Source of the DNA: Sagittula stellata E-37
GTDB taxonomy: Bacteria > Pseudomonadota > Alphaproteobacteria > Rhodobacterales > Rhodobacteraceae
DNA length: 64,000 bases
Assembly (NCBI RefSeq): GCF_039724765.1
Contig: NZ_CP155732.1
Coordinates: forward strand, 1 to 64,000
Reading direction: 5' to 3'
In this document: positions 53,544 through 62,668 of the stretch, one piece after another
Position numbering within the stretch: the stretch's first letter is position 1
Layout of the letters: each line of letters begins with the position of its first letter
Program-made: the position numbers and the translations under genes
Notes under the pieces: generated by a model
Seen by the model: only the letters and a program-made list of their open reading frames with translations
Database searches by the model: none
What the model was told of the DNA's origin: nothing

Positions 53544-54152
53544 ATGCTGACACGCAAGGCACTTTTTGCGCTGGCCTTATGTGCCGCCACACCGCTTGCC
53601 GCCGCCGACTACTCCGACCCGACCTGGCCCTGCATTCAACGAAAGGTAGAGCGCCTGTCGGAGGGCCTGATGTGGCCGCACCCGATTCCCGAAACCATGC
53701 CGGAAGACCCGGCGCTGAGACGGGAGATCGAACAGCTCGCCGCGAAACTCGCCATCCGCCGTATCGAGGTGCCCGACCTTCAGGCCGACGTCACGGCCTT
53801 TGCCGAGCGCAACGGAGGCGATCCCGCGCTTCTGGGGCTGGTCTTCGAGGAGACCTTTGCAAGTCTGAACGGCCGCCGCTCCCGGATCATCGGCGGCATC
53901 GGGGATTTCTCGCTAAGCCAGATTTCCCTGTCCGAACGCATCGAGGCCGCCCGGCAAGAGATGGACACGGAGATGGCGCTGGACGACCCGGATTTCGACA
54001 AGGTCGACGCGCTGGAGGAACAGCTGGACTGGGACCAGACGATCTACACCGACCGCCAGCAGTCCATCACCTACCTCTGCGAAACGCCGGTGCTGCTGGA
54101 AAAGCGGCTCTACGCGATTTCGCAACTGTTGCAGGGCGTGGTGTCCGGCTGA
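53544..54152 (+). CDS. Secreted helical hypothetical protein divergent from adhI
   Basis: This 202-residue protein starts at ATG 53544 after a GGGAGGA ribosome site, with signal peptide (MLTRKALFALALCAATPLAAA). Two Cys (WPCIQRK, YLCETP) flank a highly charged helical middle (SLSERIEAARQEMDTEMALDDPDFDKVDALEEQLDWDQ). No family recognised, although it lies in the quinoprotein cluster and shares its promoter region. Its stop and that of the convergent metallohydrolase gene touch with no intervening base. Confidence 0.75.
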   Translation: MLTRKALFALALCAATPLAAADYSDPTWPCIQRKVERLSEGLMWPHPIPETMPEDPALRREIEQLAAKLAIRRIEVPDLQADVTAFAERNGGDPALLGLVFEETFASLNGRRSRIIGGIGDFSLSQISLSERIEAARQEMDTEMALDDPDFDKVDALEEQLDWDQTIYTDRQQSITYLCETPVLLEKRLYAISQLLQGVVSG

Positions 54153-55193
54153 TCACTCCCATTCGAGTTCCGTAAAGGCGACGGTGGCGTTGCGGGCGTT
54201 ATAGGCATCGAACAGATCCCATGCGTCGCGCTCGCTTTGAGCGATATGCGTCACGGCCTCGCCCAGCCGGTCGCCCGCATCGATGGCCGCGCGCGTGTCG
54301 CGCGCCAGCGTGTCGAGGTAGCGCTTCAAAGGCGCGGCGCCCTCGGGCCAGAGCAGGATGGGTCCGCCATGCCCGGGCACCGCTTGCGTCCCCTGCCCTT
54401 CCAGTTCGGCAAGGACCGATTGCCAGCCGCGCAGACTGCCGTCCAGCGCGGGTGTGTGAAGGTCGAACAGCAGGTCTCCCGCCAGAAGCGTTCCGGTCGT
54501 TTCGTCGAAGACCGTCAGGTCCACGGTGGTATGCGCGGCGGGCCATGCGTGCAGCCGCAGGACGCGCCCGCCGAGGTCGATCCGGTCGGCCTCGGCAACC
54601 GTCCGCGTCACCTTTGGCGTCTCCGTCCCGAGCATGCGCTGCGCGCCCACCAACCTGTCGAGGCTGTCGAGGTAGTTCTCTTCCCGGTCCGCCAAAGCGC
54701 GCGGCAGCCCTTGATGACCGACGATCTCTGCCCCGGCCTCTGCGAAAACGGCCGCGCCAAAGACGTGATCGGGATGCACATGTGTCAGGATGACATGGCT
54801 GACCGGCAACGGGGTCTTCGCCCGGATCGCCCGCCAGAGCGATTCGCCGATCCAGCGCGCCGACCCGCTGTCGATCACGGCAACGCTGTCCCTACCGATC
54901 ACGATCGCGAGATTTGAGACATCGCCGCCGTTCTCTGCGTCCGGCTCCTCGATCAGCCCTTCGTGGACCCATACGCCCGGCGCCACCTCTTCGAGGTCCA
55001 ACACCGGCCCGGCCGGCACGCAAGTCGGGACGCCCTTCACAACGCCACGGGAAAACACCGGTCCGTCAGGCGGTTGCGCCGCGATCTTCGCCTCGCATTC
55101 CAGCTGCGTCCCGGCCTCGTATCCCGGCAACAGCACATTGCGGCAGGTGTCGCCCCCCGCTGTCAGGCACAGCATGACAACCGCTTCGAACAT
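54153..55193 (-). CDS. Quinoprotein relay zinc metallohydrolase (MBL fold)
   Basis: From ATG 55193 the protein is 346 residues. After an N-terminal segment with four Cys (LCLTAG, DTCRNV, QLECEAK, PTCVP), a metallo-beta-lactamase domain follows with HVHPDH (zinc-binding) and later ligands (WPAAHTTVD, AGDLLFD, VPGHGGP). It fits the family that accompanies quinoprotein dehydrogenases and SoxYZ-like carriers, paired here with the divergent SoxYZ copy 2. Substrate unknown; hydrolysis of a carrier-bound thioester is one idea in the family. Confidence 0.88.
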   Translation of the reverse strand: MFEAVVMLCLTAGGDTCRNVLLPGYEAGTQLECEAKIAAQPPDGPVFSRGVVKGVPTCVPAGPVLDLEEVAPGVWVHEGLIEEPDAENGGDVSNLAIVIGRDSVAVIDSGSARWIGESLWRAIRAKTPLPVSHVILTHVHPDHVFGAAVFAEAGAEIVGHQGLPRALADREENYLDSLDRLVGAQRMLGTETPKVTRTVAEADRIDLGGRVLRLHAWPAAHTTVDLTVFDETTGTLLAGDLLFDLHTPALDGSLRGWQSVLAELEGQGTQAVPGHGGPILLWPEGAAPLKRYLDTLARDTRAAIDAGDRLGEAVTHIAQSERDAWDLFDAYNARNATVAFTELEWE

Positions 55194-55316
55194 GGACCTT
55201 CCTCCCTCGGACAGCCTGCCACAGCCACGGTGGCAAACCACACAGACTTATTGCCCGCTATCGCGATGCCGGTCCGCGTGTCACGCTTCGCGACACACCA
55301 TGCAAAAGGAGGAGGT

Positions 55317-56123
55317 ATGGCACACACTTTCAGACTGGCCACCGCGCTGGCCCTGTTGATGGCCGCTCCCGCCGTGGCAGGGACGGTGGAGAACCCGCTC
55401 GTCCCGGGCCAAACCTGGGAGGATCTGCGCTTCGACGTGATCGGCGACGCCGTGATCTCCGACGCCGAGAGCCCGCTTTCCATCGACGCCCCCTATCGCG
55501 CGCACGATGCGGCGACGGTGCCGATTGTCCTTAAGCAGACCAACCTGACGGCCGAGATCGACAAGGCGACGGTGGTGATCGACGAGAACCCGGCGCCGGT
55601 GGCGGCAGAACTGACCTTCGGCGCCGCGATGGCACCGGTGGATTTCGAACTGCGTGTCAGGGTGAACCAGTATTCCAACGTTCGCGTGCTGACGGAAACG
55701 CCGGAGGGCACATTCATGTCAGGCCGGTTCGTAAAGGCGTCGGGCGGCTGCTCTGCCCCTGCCTCCCGCGATCCGTCCGAGATGATGGCCAACCTCGGCC
55801 AGATGAAGCTGCGCCTTTTCGGTGAGCCGGAGATGTCGACGGCCCGTCGCGAGGCACAGATCATGTTGCGCCATCCGAATTATTCCGGCTTGCAGCGCAA
55901 TCAGGTGACGCAACTGTTCATCCCCGCCCACTTCATCGACCACATGGAGGTCTGGCAGGGCGAGGAAATGCTGTTCACCATGGACGGCGGCATCTCGATT
56001 TCCGAAAACCCTGCGTTCCGTTTCTCCTACACCGACAACGGCGCACCCGCCCTGACGGTGAAGGCGACCGACACCGAGGGCAACGTGTTCGAACAGAGCC
56101 TGCCGAAGGACGCGCAGGGCTAG
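55317..56123 (+). CDS. Quinoprotein-associated SoxYZ-like carrier, copy 2
   Basis: This 268-residue protein starts at ATG 55317 with an excellent AAAGGAGGAGG ribosome site and has a signal peptide (MAHTFRLATALALLMAAPAVAG). Its SoxY-like half ends near GRFVKASGGCSAPASRDP, the Cys position equivalent to copy 1; the SoxZ-like half follows (LRHPNYSGLQRNQVTQLFIPAHFIDHMEV). It is divergent from the metallohydrolase gene with 123 bases between. The pair probably forms the carrier-hydrolase unit of the relay. Confidence 0.88.
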   Translation: MAHTFRLATALALLMAAPAVAGTVENPLVPGQTWEDLRFDVIGDAVISDAESPLSIDAPYRAHDAATVPIVLKQTNLTAEIDKATVVIDENPAPVAAELTFGAAMAPVDFELRVRVNQYSNVRVLTETPEGTFMSGRFVKASGGCSAPASRDPSEMMANLGQMKLRLFGEPEMSTARREAQIMLRHPNYSGLQRNQVTQLFIPAHFIDHMEVWQGEEMLFTMDGGISISENPAFRFSYTDNGAPALTVKATDTEGNVFEQSLPKDAQG

Positions 56124-56127
56124 CGGA

Positions 56128-56487
56128 TCAGAAGCAGACCACCTCGGCCTCGGCCTGCGCCCGGCGCAGGTCGGTCACGAGGTTCTGCGCCGCGACCGCA
56201 CTGTTGAACACGGCCATGCGCTCCCCCCCTGTGCGGCGCATCGACAGCACCGTTTCAGCCTGCAGGTACTTCTCGTAGGGCAGAATGGAGGCGATCTCGT
56301 CGATCGAGCAGGAGCATTTTTCGAGCGTCAGCCGGGACCGGCCATTGGTCGCCATGCAGGCAAAGACGTAGTCCGCCCGTGCTGCCGTGGGGTAATCGTT
56401 GTAGCGCTGCGCCATGTCCTGCGCCTGCACGCCGCCCGGCATGACAGTCAGCGCGACCGCACAGAGCGTGGCGCTCACCCGAACCAT
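56128..56487 (-). CDS. Small periplasmic Cys-containing protein
   Basis: From ATG 56487 this is a 119-residue protein with signal peptide (MVRVSATLCAVALTVMPGGVQAQ). The mature part has FACMATNGR, LEKCSCSIDEIASILP and a C-terminal Cys (EVVCF). Similar short proteins occur in quinoprotein clusters, though I cannot name it. An alternative start at 56655 overlaps the preceding gene's stop (ATGA) and would add 56 basic residues; the ribosome site before 56487 is poor, so the start is unsure. Confidence 0.65.
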   Translation of the reverse strand: MVRVSATLCAVALTVMPGGVQAQDMAQRYNDYPTAARADYVFACMATNGRSRLTLEKCSCSIDEIASILPYEKYLQAETVLSMRRTGGERMAVFNSAVAAQNLVTDLRRAQAEAEVVCF

Positions 56488-56651
56488 CCCCGATAGCCCG
56501 GATTGCCCGAGAACCGCCGCACGGCGGAAACCGGTTCTTAACCCTTCTGTTCCGAAGATAGGGGAGGGAAGACGGGGCAATAACCGCTTGTTTGCGACGC
56601 GGAGCGTCTGTGCACCACGGGACGGCCTTGCGTGGTCAGTTAGCGCATGGG

Positions 56652-57326
56652 TCATTCCGAACCCTCCGCCTCCAGGCTTTCGAAGTCGATCTCCGACCGG
56701 TAGACTGGCGCGCCCTCTTCGCCCGGCACCTCCGCCACGAGGCTCAGATACCAGCCCGGCACGTCCTCGGACATGGTGACCGCCAAAGCAAGGTCCCCGA
56801 AGCCCTGCATGCGGTCACGGTTCGGATCGTTCTCGAAAGGATGCAGCACCACCGTCTGCGTCGATACCGAGCGGCCATCCAGCATGGCCTCGCCCTCGAC
56901 CACTTCGCTGGGGCGGATCAGCGCCTCCTTCACGCGGTTGCGGATGTAGAACGGGCTGCCGCCCGCAGCCTCGGCCATGTCCCGCACCACGGTTTCGTAG
57001 AAGTACATGATCATCGGGTTGCCGACGCTGGCCGGGAACTTGCCCAGGCCCCGGTGTTTGCCGTTCTGGCGAAACTCCAACTCCGCCATCAGGGCTTGCT
57101 GCTGCTCGAACGACATGCGGATCGTACCGGTGTCGCGCACTGCGGCTTCCGGTTTCAGCGCGTTCACCACCTCGCGCGTGTAGCTCAGCGCCTTGTCCTT
57201 TCCCACCGGATCGAGCGTGCCCGAGCGGAACAGCAGGTCGTAGGTCTCCTGTCCGCCCAGGGTCTCTGCCGCAGCCGGTCCGGCCAGCCCGAGACAGAGC
57301 GCGGCGAAAAGCATCGTCTTGCGCAT
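56652..57326 (-). CDS. Secreted hypothetical protein of the alcohol-oxidation region
   Basis: From ATG 57326 (GGGAGGA upstream) this is a 224-residue protein with signal peptide (MRKTMLFAALCLGLAGPAAA). No recognised motif; the mature part includes RQNGKHRGLGKFPASVGNPMIMYFYETVVRDMA and a beta-rich C-terminus. It follows the hybrid kinase by 14 bases and precedes the small Cys protein, so it is part of the signalling operon by position. Function unknown. Confidence 0.7.
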   Translation of the reverse strand: MRKTMLFAALCLGLAGPAAAETLGGQETYDLLFRSGTLDPVGKDKALSYTREVVNALKPEAAVRDTGTIRMSFEQQQALMAELEFRQNGKHRGLGKFPASVGNPMIMYFYETVVRDMAEAAGGSPFYIRNRVKEALIRPSEVVEGEAMLDGRSVSTQTVVLHPFENDPNRDRMQGFGDLALAVTMSEDVPGWYLSLVAEVPGEEGAPVYRSEIDFESLEAEGSE

Positions 57327-57340
57327 GTCGAAATCCTCCC

Positions 57341-59599
57341 TCACCCGAGACTAGCTGCAGGCCCGGCCCTGTCATTGCCGACTTTCGGCTCGGTCCCTGT
57401 TGCCCCGCCCCGGATCTTCCAGTCGATCAGCGGGCGCAGGCGCGACACCTGCACCGGCTTCGTCATGACGGAAAAGTCCTGTTCGGCGCCTGCCCGCAGC
57501 AGCCGGTCGCGCCGGTCGGCGGTGATCATGATCGCGGGAACAAGCGTGCCGAATTCGGCCCTGACCCGCGCGATGGTCGACAGGCCGGTGTCGTCGCCGT
57601 CCAGCTGATAGTCCACCAGCATGATGTCGGGCGGGATGCCCATGTCGCGCAGGTGGCCGATCGCCTCCTCCGTAGAGCGCGCGCCCAGCACGCTGGCGCC
57701 CCAGGTCTCAAGTGTCTGGCACGTCGCGAACAGCACGTTCTCATCGTTCTCCACCACCAGTGCGATGAAGCCCTCAAGACTTTCTTCGCTTTGCGGCGGT
57801 ACCTTGGGAGCGGACAGCGCCGTATCGGCTTCGACCACGTCGAACTCGATACAGAACTTCGACCCGACGCCCACCTCGGACGACATCCACAGGCGATGGC
57901 CGAGGTGTCGGCAGGTGCGCTCCACGATGGACAGGCCCAGCCCGACACCCGACCCGACAGGCACGTTGCCCGCGCGGGCGAACTCCTCGAAGATGCGGCA
58001 CTGGTCCTCCGGCCCGATGCCGATGCCCGTGTCCAGCACCTGAAGCTCGATCTTGTCCCCCCGCCTGCGGCACCCCAGCACGACCTTGCCGCCCGGCTCG
58101 GTGTACTGGATCGCGTTCACCACCAGGTTCTGGATCGAGCGCAACAGGTACACCGGATCGGACCTGACCCAGCACATGCAGGGCACCATGCGAAGCGCCA
58201 CGTTCCGCTTCTGCGCCAGCGGCATCTGGTCCTCAAAGATCGTTTGCATGATCTGGCCAAGACAAAGCGTCGTCGGATGCACCGTGTCGTGGTCGGCGCT
58301 GTCCAGCCGCGAAATGTCCAGAAGCGCGTGCAGAAGCTGTTCGATAGAGGTGAACGCCCCTTTAAGCCGGTCCACCATGGGCTCGTGAACCGATCCGGCC
58401 GAGTTCGTTTGCAGGGTGGCGATCAGCAGTTTGGCGGCGTTGATCGGTTGCAGCAGGTCATGGCTGGCTGCGGCCAGGAAGCGCGTCTTGGACGAGACCG
58501 CCGCCTCGGCCCGTTCCTTGGCGACGCGCAGCTCTTCCTCGACGCGGGCCTTTTCCTCGTATTGCTGGGTGAGGCGTGCATTGGTTTCGGTCAGTTCGCG
58601 GGTGCGTTCCAGCACGCGTTTTTCCAGCGTCTCGGTGGCCCGGATCTCAAGCGTCACGTCCTTCAGTTCCACGAGGAAGCCGCCATCCGGCAAACGGTTG
58701 CCCTGCAGGTCGAACACCTGCCCGGTGCGGCTGCGCACCTGCCGCCGCAGCCGTCCCTGCCGCAAGAGCTGCCTCCGCCATTCGTCCACCTGGAGCAGCG
58801 AATGGTCCGCGATGAAGCCCCGTATCGACATGAGCTGCAGCAGCCGCGCCATGTTCATGCCCTTCCGCAACACCGTCATCGGCAGCCCGGTCAGCTTTCG
58901 GAATTGCTGGTTGTGCATCACCACGTCGCCGTTGGCCGAAAAGCTGCACACCCCGCTGGTCATGTTCTCGAACACCGCTTGCAGGTAGTCGGCCTGCCGG
59001 TCGATCAGGTGTTCCTTTTCACTCCGGTTCTGGCGGACCACGGCGGTGATGTCGCTCAGCAGCAGAACGGTGTTGTCCATCGACGTGCGCTGCGTGGAAA
59101 GCTGGTAGAAACGGTCCTCGGTCACCTCGATGACCATGGAGGCACCGGGCAGCGGTCCGTCTTTCGCGCCGATCTGGCGGTCGGTGGAGATCACGAAGCG
59201 GCTTTGCGCCAAAAGTTCGAAGTACTCCGGCAGTGGCAGCCCCGGCACGATCCGGTCCGATACGTCCGGCAGCAGATGCTGAAACAGGTCGTTGCAGATG
59301 CCAAGCTGGCCCTCTGTGAACAGGGCAAAGCCCTCGCCCATGGCGGCCAGCGCCTCGTCCAGATTGCGCCGCGTGCGTTCGCGCTCGAAACGGGTGGTCT
59401 CAAGCTCGTCGGCGGCGCGTTCCAGATCCCGGGTCTTGGCCGCCACCTGCGCCTGCAACTCGATGGCCGACTGGAAGGCGCTGTAGGCCGTCTGTCCGAC
59501 ATCGTTCTGCCGCATGGCCCGGCGCACCAGAGCCTCGATGATCCTGTCCTGCCGCAGAAGCTGGAGTTCGGGCGGTTCCAGCGGGTCGATCAGGTTCAC
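57341..59599 (-). CDS. Hybrid sensor histidine kinase (NahK/ErcS'-like)
   Basis: This 752-residue cytoplasmic hybrid kinase starts at GTG 59599, overlapping the FIST gene stop. It has an N-terminal coiled-coil region (about 40-80), PAS-like domains (about 80-330), a second coiled coil, the H-box AAASHDLLQPINAAK (His near residue 380), an ATPase domain with N-, G1- and G2-boxes (NLVVNAIQYT, LDTGIGIG, GVGLGLSI) and a C-terminal receiver (LVVENDENV, LVDYQLDGDD). This architecture and FIST-gene pairing match Pseudomonas NahK, which regulates PQQ-alcohol genes and responds to a NosP-type partner. Confidence 0.9.
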   Translation of the reverse strand: MNLIDPLEPPELQLLRQDRIIEALVRRAMRQNDVGQTAYSAFQSAIELQAQVAAKTRDLERAADELETTRFERERTRRNLDEALAAMGEGFALFTEGQLGICNDLFQHLLPDVSDRIVPGLPLPEYFELLAQSRFVISTDRQIGAKDGPLPGASMVIEVTEDRFYQLSTQRTSMDNTVLLLSDITAVVRQNRSEKEHLIDRQADYLQAVFENMTSGVCSFSANGDVVMHNQQFRKLTGLPMTVLRKGMNMARLLQLMSIRGFIADHSLLQVDEWRRQLLRQGRLRRQVRSRTGQVFDLQGNRLPDGGFLVELKDVTLEIRATETLEKRVLERTRELTETNARLTQQYEEKARVEEELRVAKERAEAAVSSKTRFLAAASHDLLQPINAAKLLIATLQTNSAGSVHEPMVDRLKGAFTSIEQLLHALLDISRLDSADHDTVHPTTLCLGQIMQTIFEDQMPLAQKRNVALRMVPCMCWVRSDPVYLLRSIQNLVVNAIQYTEPGGKVVLGCRRRGDKIELQVLDTGIGIGPEDQCRIFEEFARAGNVPVGSGVGLGLSIVERTCRHLGHRLWMSSEVGVGSKFCIEFDVVEADTALSAPKVPPQSEESLEGFIALVVENDENVLFATCQTLETWGASVLGARSTEEAIGHLRDMGIPPDIMLVDYQLDGDDTGLSTIARVRAEFGTLVPAIMITADRRDRLLRAGAEQDFSVMTKPVQVSRLRPLIDWKIRGGATGTEPKVGNDRAGPAASLG

Positions 59600-60762
59600 G
59601 GCAGAAGGCTCCCCCTCGGACCGTAGAAGGCGACGCCCACGAAGGTCTGGTTCATGTGGAGCCCGCAGTGCTGTTCGCCATAGGTATTGAACCCAAGGAC
59701 CTTGCGGCGCCGGAAGATCTCCGACACCTGTTCGTCCAGCTTCTTCTCCTCGATTTCAAGCTTCCGCAACACGCAGTCGAAGGCGAGGATGAAGTCAGGC
59801 TGCCGACCCATCGCATCGGTCAGGTTCAGTTCGGCCTCGAGCGTCTCGATGATTTCCTTGCCGCGGCCCATGACCATGATCAACCCATCGTCGATGGCGG
59901 CGAGGAAGGACAGCGTGTTGCCTTCCAGCACGTCGGCGATGGCCCGGACGTAATGCGCCTGCTTGTGGCAGACCAGCATCGGGTTCTCGGCAAAAACCTG
60001 CGGCGTCAGCTCTGCCACGGTGCAGCCGACGAGCCGGGCATATTCCTTGGCCGCCGGCGCTCCATTGATCTCCGTGACCAGCCGCTCTTCGGTGTTGGCC
60101 TCGGTGATGACCAACTCGTGGCCCTCGGGCAGGAAGTGGTCGAAGCTTACCCCCTGGAAATAAAGGTCTGTCTCGACCAGCAGGACCAGCGCGGCGTTAT
60201 CGTGGAACCGGCCCTTGTGCAGGATCTGCGTCCGCTCGAAGGCCATGCCGTCGCCGGCCGACCCGCCGAACACCGGCACACCTTCCAGCACGCTTTCCAG
60301 CACCGACGCCAGCAGATCCTCCTGCTTCGACAACCCGTCGGCAAAGACCAGCGCCAGTCGGTTCCACCCTGCGGTATGGATGAACTTGCCGTTTTGGCGA
60401 GTCATCGTCTCGAAGATATGGGCGATGGACAGCGGCTTCAGCGGCGTGATCAGCGTGGACGCACAGCGAAAGTGTTCCTTGCGGAAGCCGATCAGCAGAA
60501 GCGCGTCGTTCTCGTACCCGAAGGGCGTGATCTGCCCCGCGGTGGTGCAGCCGAAGACCGGTACGCTTTCGAGCTCCTCGGCGAAAACCTCGGCCACCAC
60601 ATCGGAATCCATCGCTGCCGGAATCAGGGCAATGACGAAACACAGCTCATGCGCGCTGACATTCCGCGCGGCCTCTCGGGCTGCGCACGCCGGGTCCGCA
60701 TTTTCGGACCGTCCAACGGTAACATAGGCCGGAAGATCCGGCCCGGTCTCATCGCGCGCCAT
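59596..60762 (-). CDS. FIST-domain sensor protein (NosP-like)
   Basis: This is a 388-residue cytoplasmic protein with FIST N (about 35-230; VPVFGCTTAGQITPFG, VPVFGGSAGDGMAF) and FIST C domains (about 250-385; GFNTYGEQHCGLHMNQTF). FIST proteins sense small molecules; NosP of Pseudomonas binds heme and nitric oxide and controls the neighbouring kinase NahK. This gene overlaps the hybrid kinase gene by 4 bases, so the two are almost certainly a sensor-kinase pair. Whether it binds heme or an alcohol oxidation product is unknown. Confidence 0.9.
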   Translation of the reverse strand: MARDETGPDLPAYVTVGRSENADPACAAREAARNVSAHELCFVIALIPAAMDSDVVAEVFAEELESVPVFGCTTAGQITPFGYENDALLLIGFRKEHFRCASTLITPLKPLSIAHIFETMTRQNGKFIHTAGWNRLALVFADGLSKQEDLLASVLESVLEGVPVFGGSAGDGMAFERTQILHKGRFHDNAALVLLVETDLYFQGVSFDHFLPEGHELVITEANTEERLVTEINGAPAAKEYARLVGCTVAELTPQVFAENPMLVCHKQAHYVRAIADVLEGNTLSFLAAIDDGLIMVMGRGKEIIETLEAELNLTDAMGRQPDFILAFDCVLRKLEIEEKKLDEQVSEIFRRRKVLGFNTYGEQHCGLHMNQTFVGVAFYGPRGSLLP

Positions 60763-60765
60763 GCT

Positions 60766-61494
60766 TCAGCGACACAGGAAGTTGCGCGCTTCCGGTTCCA
60801 CCTCGACATCGGGCGCGACGGCCTTGTTGGCAGCCTCGACCATCAGCGCCGCCTGGGTCCGGTTGTTGACCCCCAGCCGCCGCAGAAGCGCCGTGATATG
60901 GGCCTTGACCGTCGCCTCGGCCAATTGAAGCTCATAGGCGATCTGCTTGTTCGGCTTGCCCGCGCAGATCAGCTTGATGACCTTCTTCTGCTGCGGTGTC
61001 AGTGCCGCCAGCTTGGCATTCATGTCGCTGCCATCGGCCTCCGACACCTCGGCCACAGGGTTCTGGCGGTACTCCATCGGAACATGCTTGCGACCGTTGG
61101 CGATCTCCTGAAGGGCGTGCTGAAGGTCCTCCACCGGCGTGTCCTTCGTCAGGAAGCCAGAGGCGCCCTCTTCCATCAGCGCGTGTACCAGCGCCCGGGA
61201 GGTCAGTGAGGAAATCACCAGGACCGGCGTGTCCGGCAGGCGCCCGCGCAATGTCACGAAACCGGAGATGCCCTGAACGTCGGGCAGTTTCAGGTCGAAC
61301 ATGACCAGATCGGGTGCAAAGCCGTCGTCCAGAACCTTTAAAGCGTGTTTGAGAGAACGCGCTTTCTCGAAGCGGCAGAGCGGGAACACCCCCTCCAGCG
61401 CCGAGGCCAACGCGTCACTGAATAGTGGATGGTCGTCCACAATCAGCACGGACGAAATCCCTTCGTCACGCGCTGCAACCTTGAAGTGTTGCAT
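60766..61494 (-). CDS. NarL/LuxR-family response regulator
   Basis: From ATG 61494 this 242-residue protein has a receiver domain (about 15-135; VLIVDDHPLFSDAL, phosphoacceptor in LVMFDLKLPD) and a LuxR-type HTH (about 172-235; LTPQQKKVIKLICAGKPNKQIAYELQLAEATVKAHI). It is the counterpart of AgmR/ErbR and FlhR-type regulators that switch on PQQ-alcohol and formaldehyde genes (by analogy). It is just upstream of the FIST gene (gap 3 bases) with its own upstream region. Confidence 0.92.
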   Translation of the reverse strand: MQHFKVAARDEGISSVLIVDDHPLFSDALASALEGVFPLCRFEKARSLKHALKVLDDGFAPDLVMFDLKLPDVQGISGFVTLRGRLPDTPVLVISSLTSRALVHALMEEGASGFLTKDTPVEDLQHALQEIANGRKHVPMEYRQNPVAEVSEADGSDMNAKLAALTPQQKKVIKLICAGKPNKQIAYELQLAEATVKAHITALLRRLGVNNRTQAALMVEAANKAVAPDVEVEPEARNFLCR

Positions 61495-61966
61495 ATCGAA
61501 GCCTCCCTGACGAAAGGCTAGACCACGCACACCGATTTGCAACAGTTTCCGCGCGAAAGAAGTTAGGCAGAGGCAACGCCGCGCGCAACAATGTTGCGAA
61601 GGCCTTTTTTGAAAGGCGCTAACGGGCGTCGCGCCGTTAGCGGAAAAACTCCGCCGCGCCGCAGAAAACAATGACAATTTTCAGCAGCGCCCCAAGAGAC
61701 CCTCCCGAAGTGATTCGCGGACCGGTCCTTTGGGTCCCGAAAGCGCCGCACCTCGACGTCATCGCAAGGCGATACCGACAGGCGCAGGTGATCCGGGAGC
61801 ACACCACACCAAAAAGGAGAGCTACGGCGCCCCGCGGCACACGAACGGAGCCGGTATGGGAGAGACGGTCCCGGACGGGGCCGCGAGGCGTCAGGAAGAC
61901 AAGGGGCCCAAACGGACCCCGATGTCCGCACCCTGCCCCGCAGCAACCGGAAACGGAATTCTTAAT
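61495..61966. other. Intergenic region upstream of the NarL-type regulator
   Basis: This 472-base stretch lies between two - strand genes. It holds GCAACA-A-TGTTGC (about 61586-61598), a 9-bp hairpin CGCTAACGG (61617-61625)/CCGTTAGCG (61634-61642) and the probable promoter of the regulator operon. A 38-codon + strand frame from about 61857 has a GGAG site but no recognisable product. I see no convincing gene; the length leaves room for a small RNA. Confidence 0.5.
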
Positions 61967-62659
61967 TTATGAGAGGACTTGCGGCGCAATCCCTTCGATA
62001 CAGAACCCCTTGTTCCGCACCGTGCGAATGCCGAACCCGAAATCCTGCCTGGCCAGCTTCTTGCGGACATAGCCGATGTAGACGTCGACGACGTTCTCGC
62101 TCCCCGGTGCATCCGCCGCGCCGTCAGCCCCCCAGAGCGCATCGAAGATGTCGCCCCGTGCCAGTGGCTCGGACCCCTGCCCCACCAGAAGCAACAGCAG
62201 GTCCGCTTCGCGCTCTGTCAACGTGACCTCGGCAGGTCCGAGACAAAGCAGCCGGATGGATTTCCGGAAGGTGGCGGGCTGAGGACGGCGCGCCTCCGCA
62301 CGTTTCTCCTGCACGCGAAGCCGCGCCACCAGCTCGTCCAGCGAGAAGGGCTTGACGACGTAATCGTCGGCCCCGGCTTCCAGCCCTGCGGCGCGCTGCT
62401 CGACCTCGGACAGCGCGGACAGCATCAGGACCGGGACGTCCACTCCCGCGGCGCGCGCCTCCCGCACAAGGTCGATGCCGCTGTCCTCGCCCAGCATCAC
62501 GTCGACGATCGCCGCGGAGAACCCGCCGCCCAGCAAGTGCGCCAGCGCGGTATCGGCCCGCATCTCGGTCTGGGCCTCGTACCCGTGAATTGCCATTCCC
62601 CGTGCAAGGGCGGAGGCAATGCCGGGGTCGTCGTCCACGATGAGAAGGCGCAAGGTCAT
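61967..62659 (-). CDS. OmpR/PhoB-family response regulator
   Basis: This 230-residue regulator has a receiver (1 to about 118; LLIVDDDPGIA, phosphoacceptor in AAIVDVMLGED, Lys in VVKPFSL) and a winged-helix DNA-binding domain (about 135-225; LTEREADLLLLL, NVVDVYIGYVRKKL, IRTVRNKGFCI). It starts 9 bases after the sensor-kinase stop and forms a classical two-component pair with it. The regulon is not evident from sequence. Confidence 0.92.
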   Translation of the reverse strand: MTLRLLIVDDDPGIASALARGMAIHGYEAQTEMRADTALAHLLGGGFSAAIVDVMLGEDSGIDLVREARAAGVDVPVLMLSALSEVEQRAAGLEAGADDYVVKPFSLDELVARLRVQEKRAEARRPQPATFRKSIRLLCLGPAEVTLTEREADLLLLLVGQGSEPLARGDIFDALWGADGAADAPGSENVVDVYIGYVRKKLARQDFGFGIRTVRNKGFCIEGIAPQVLS

Positions 62660-62668
62660 CGCCGCACC

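Noticed and set aside
61857..61973. 38-codon frame considered as a possible pqqA
   Set aside because: It lacks the conserved Glu-x3-Tyr of PqqA, and no pqqB-E genes are nearby.
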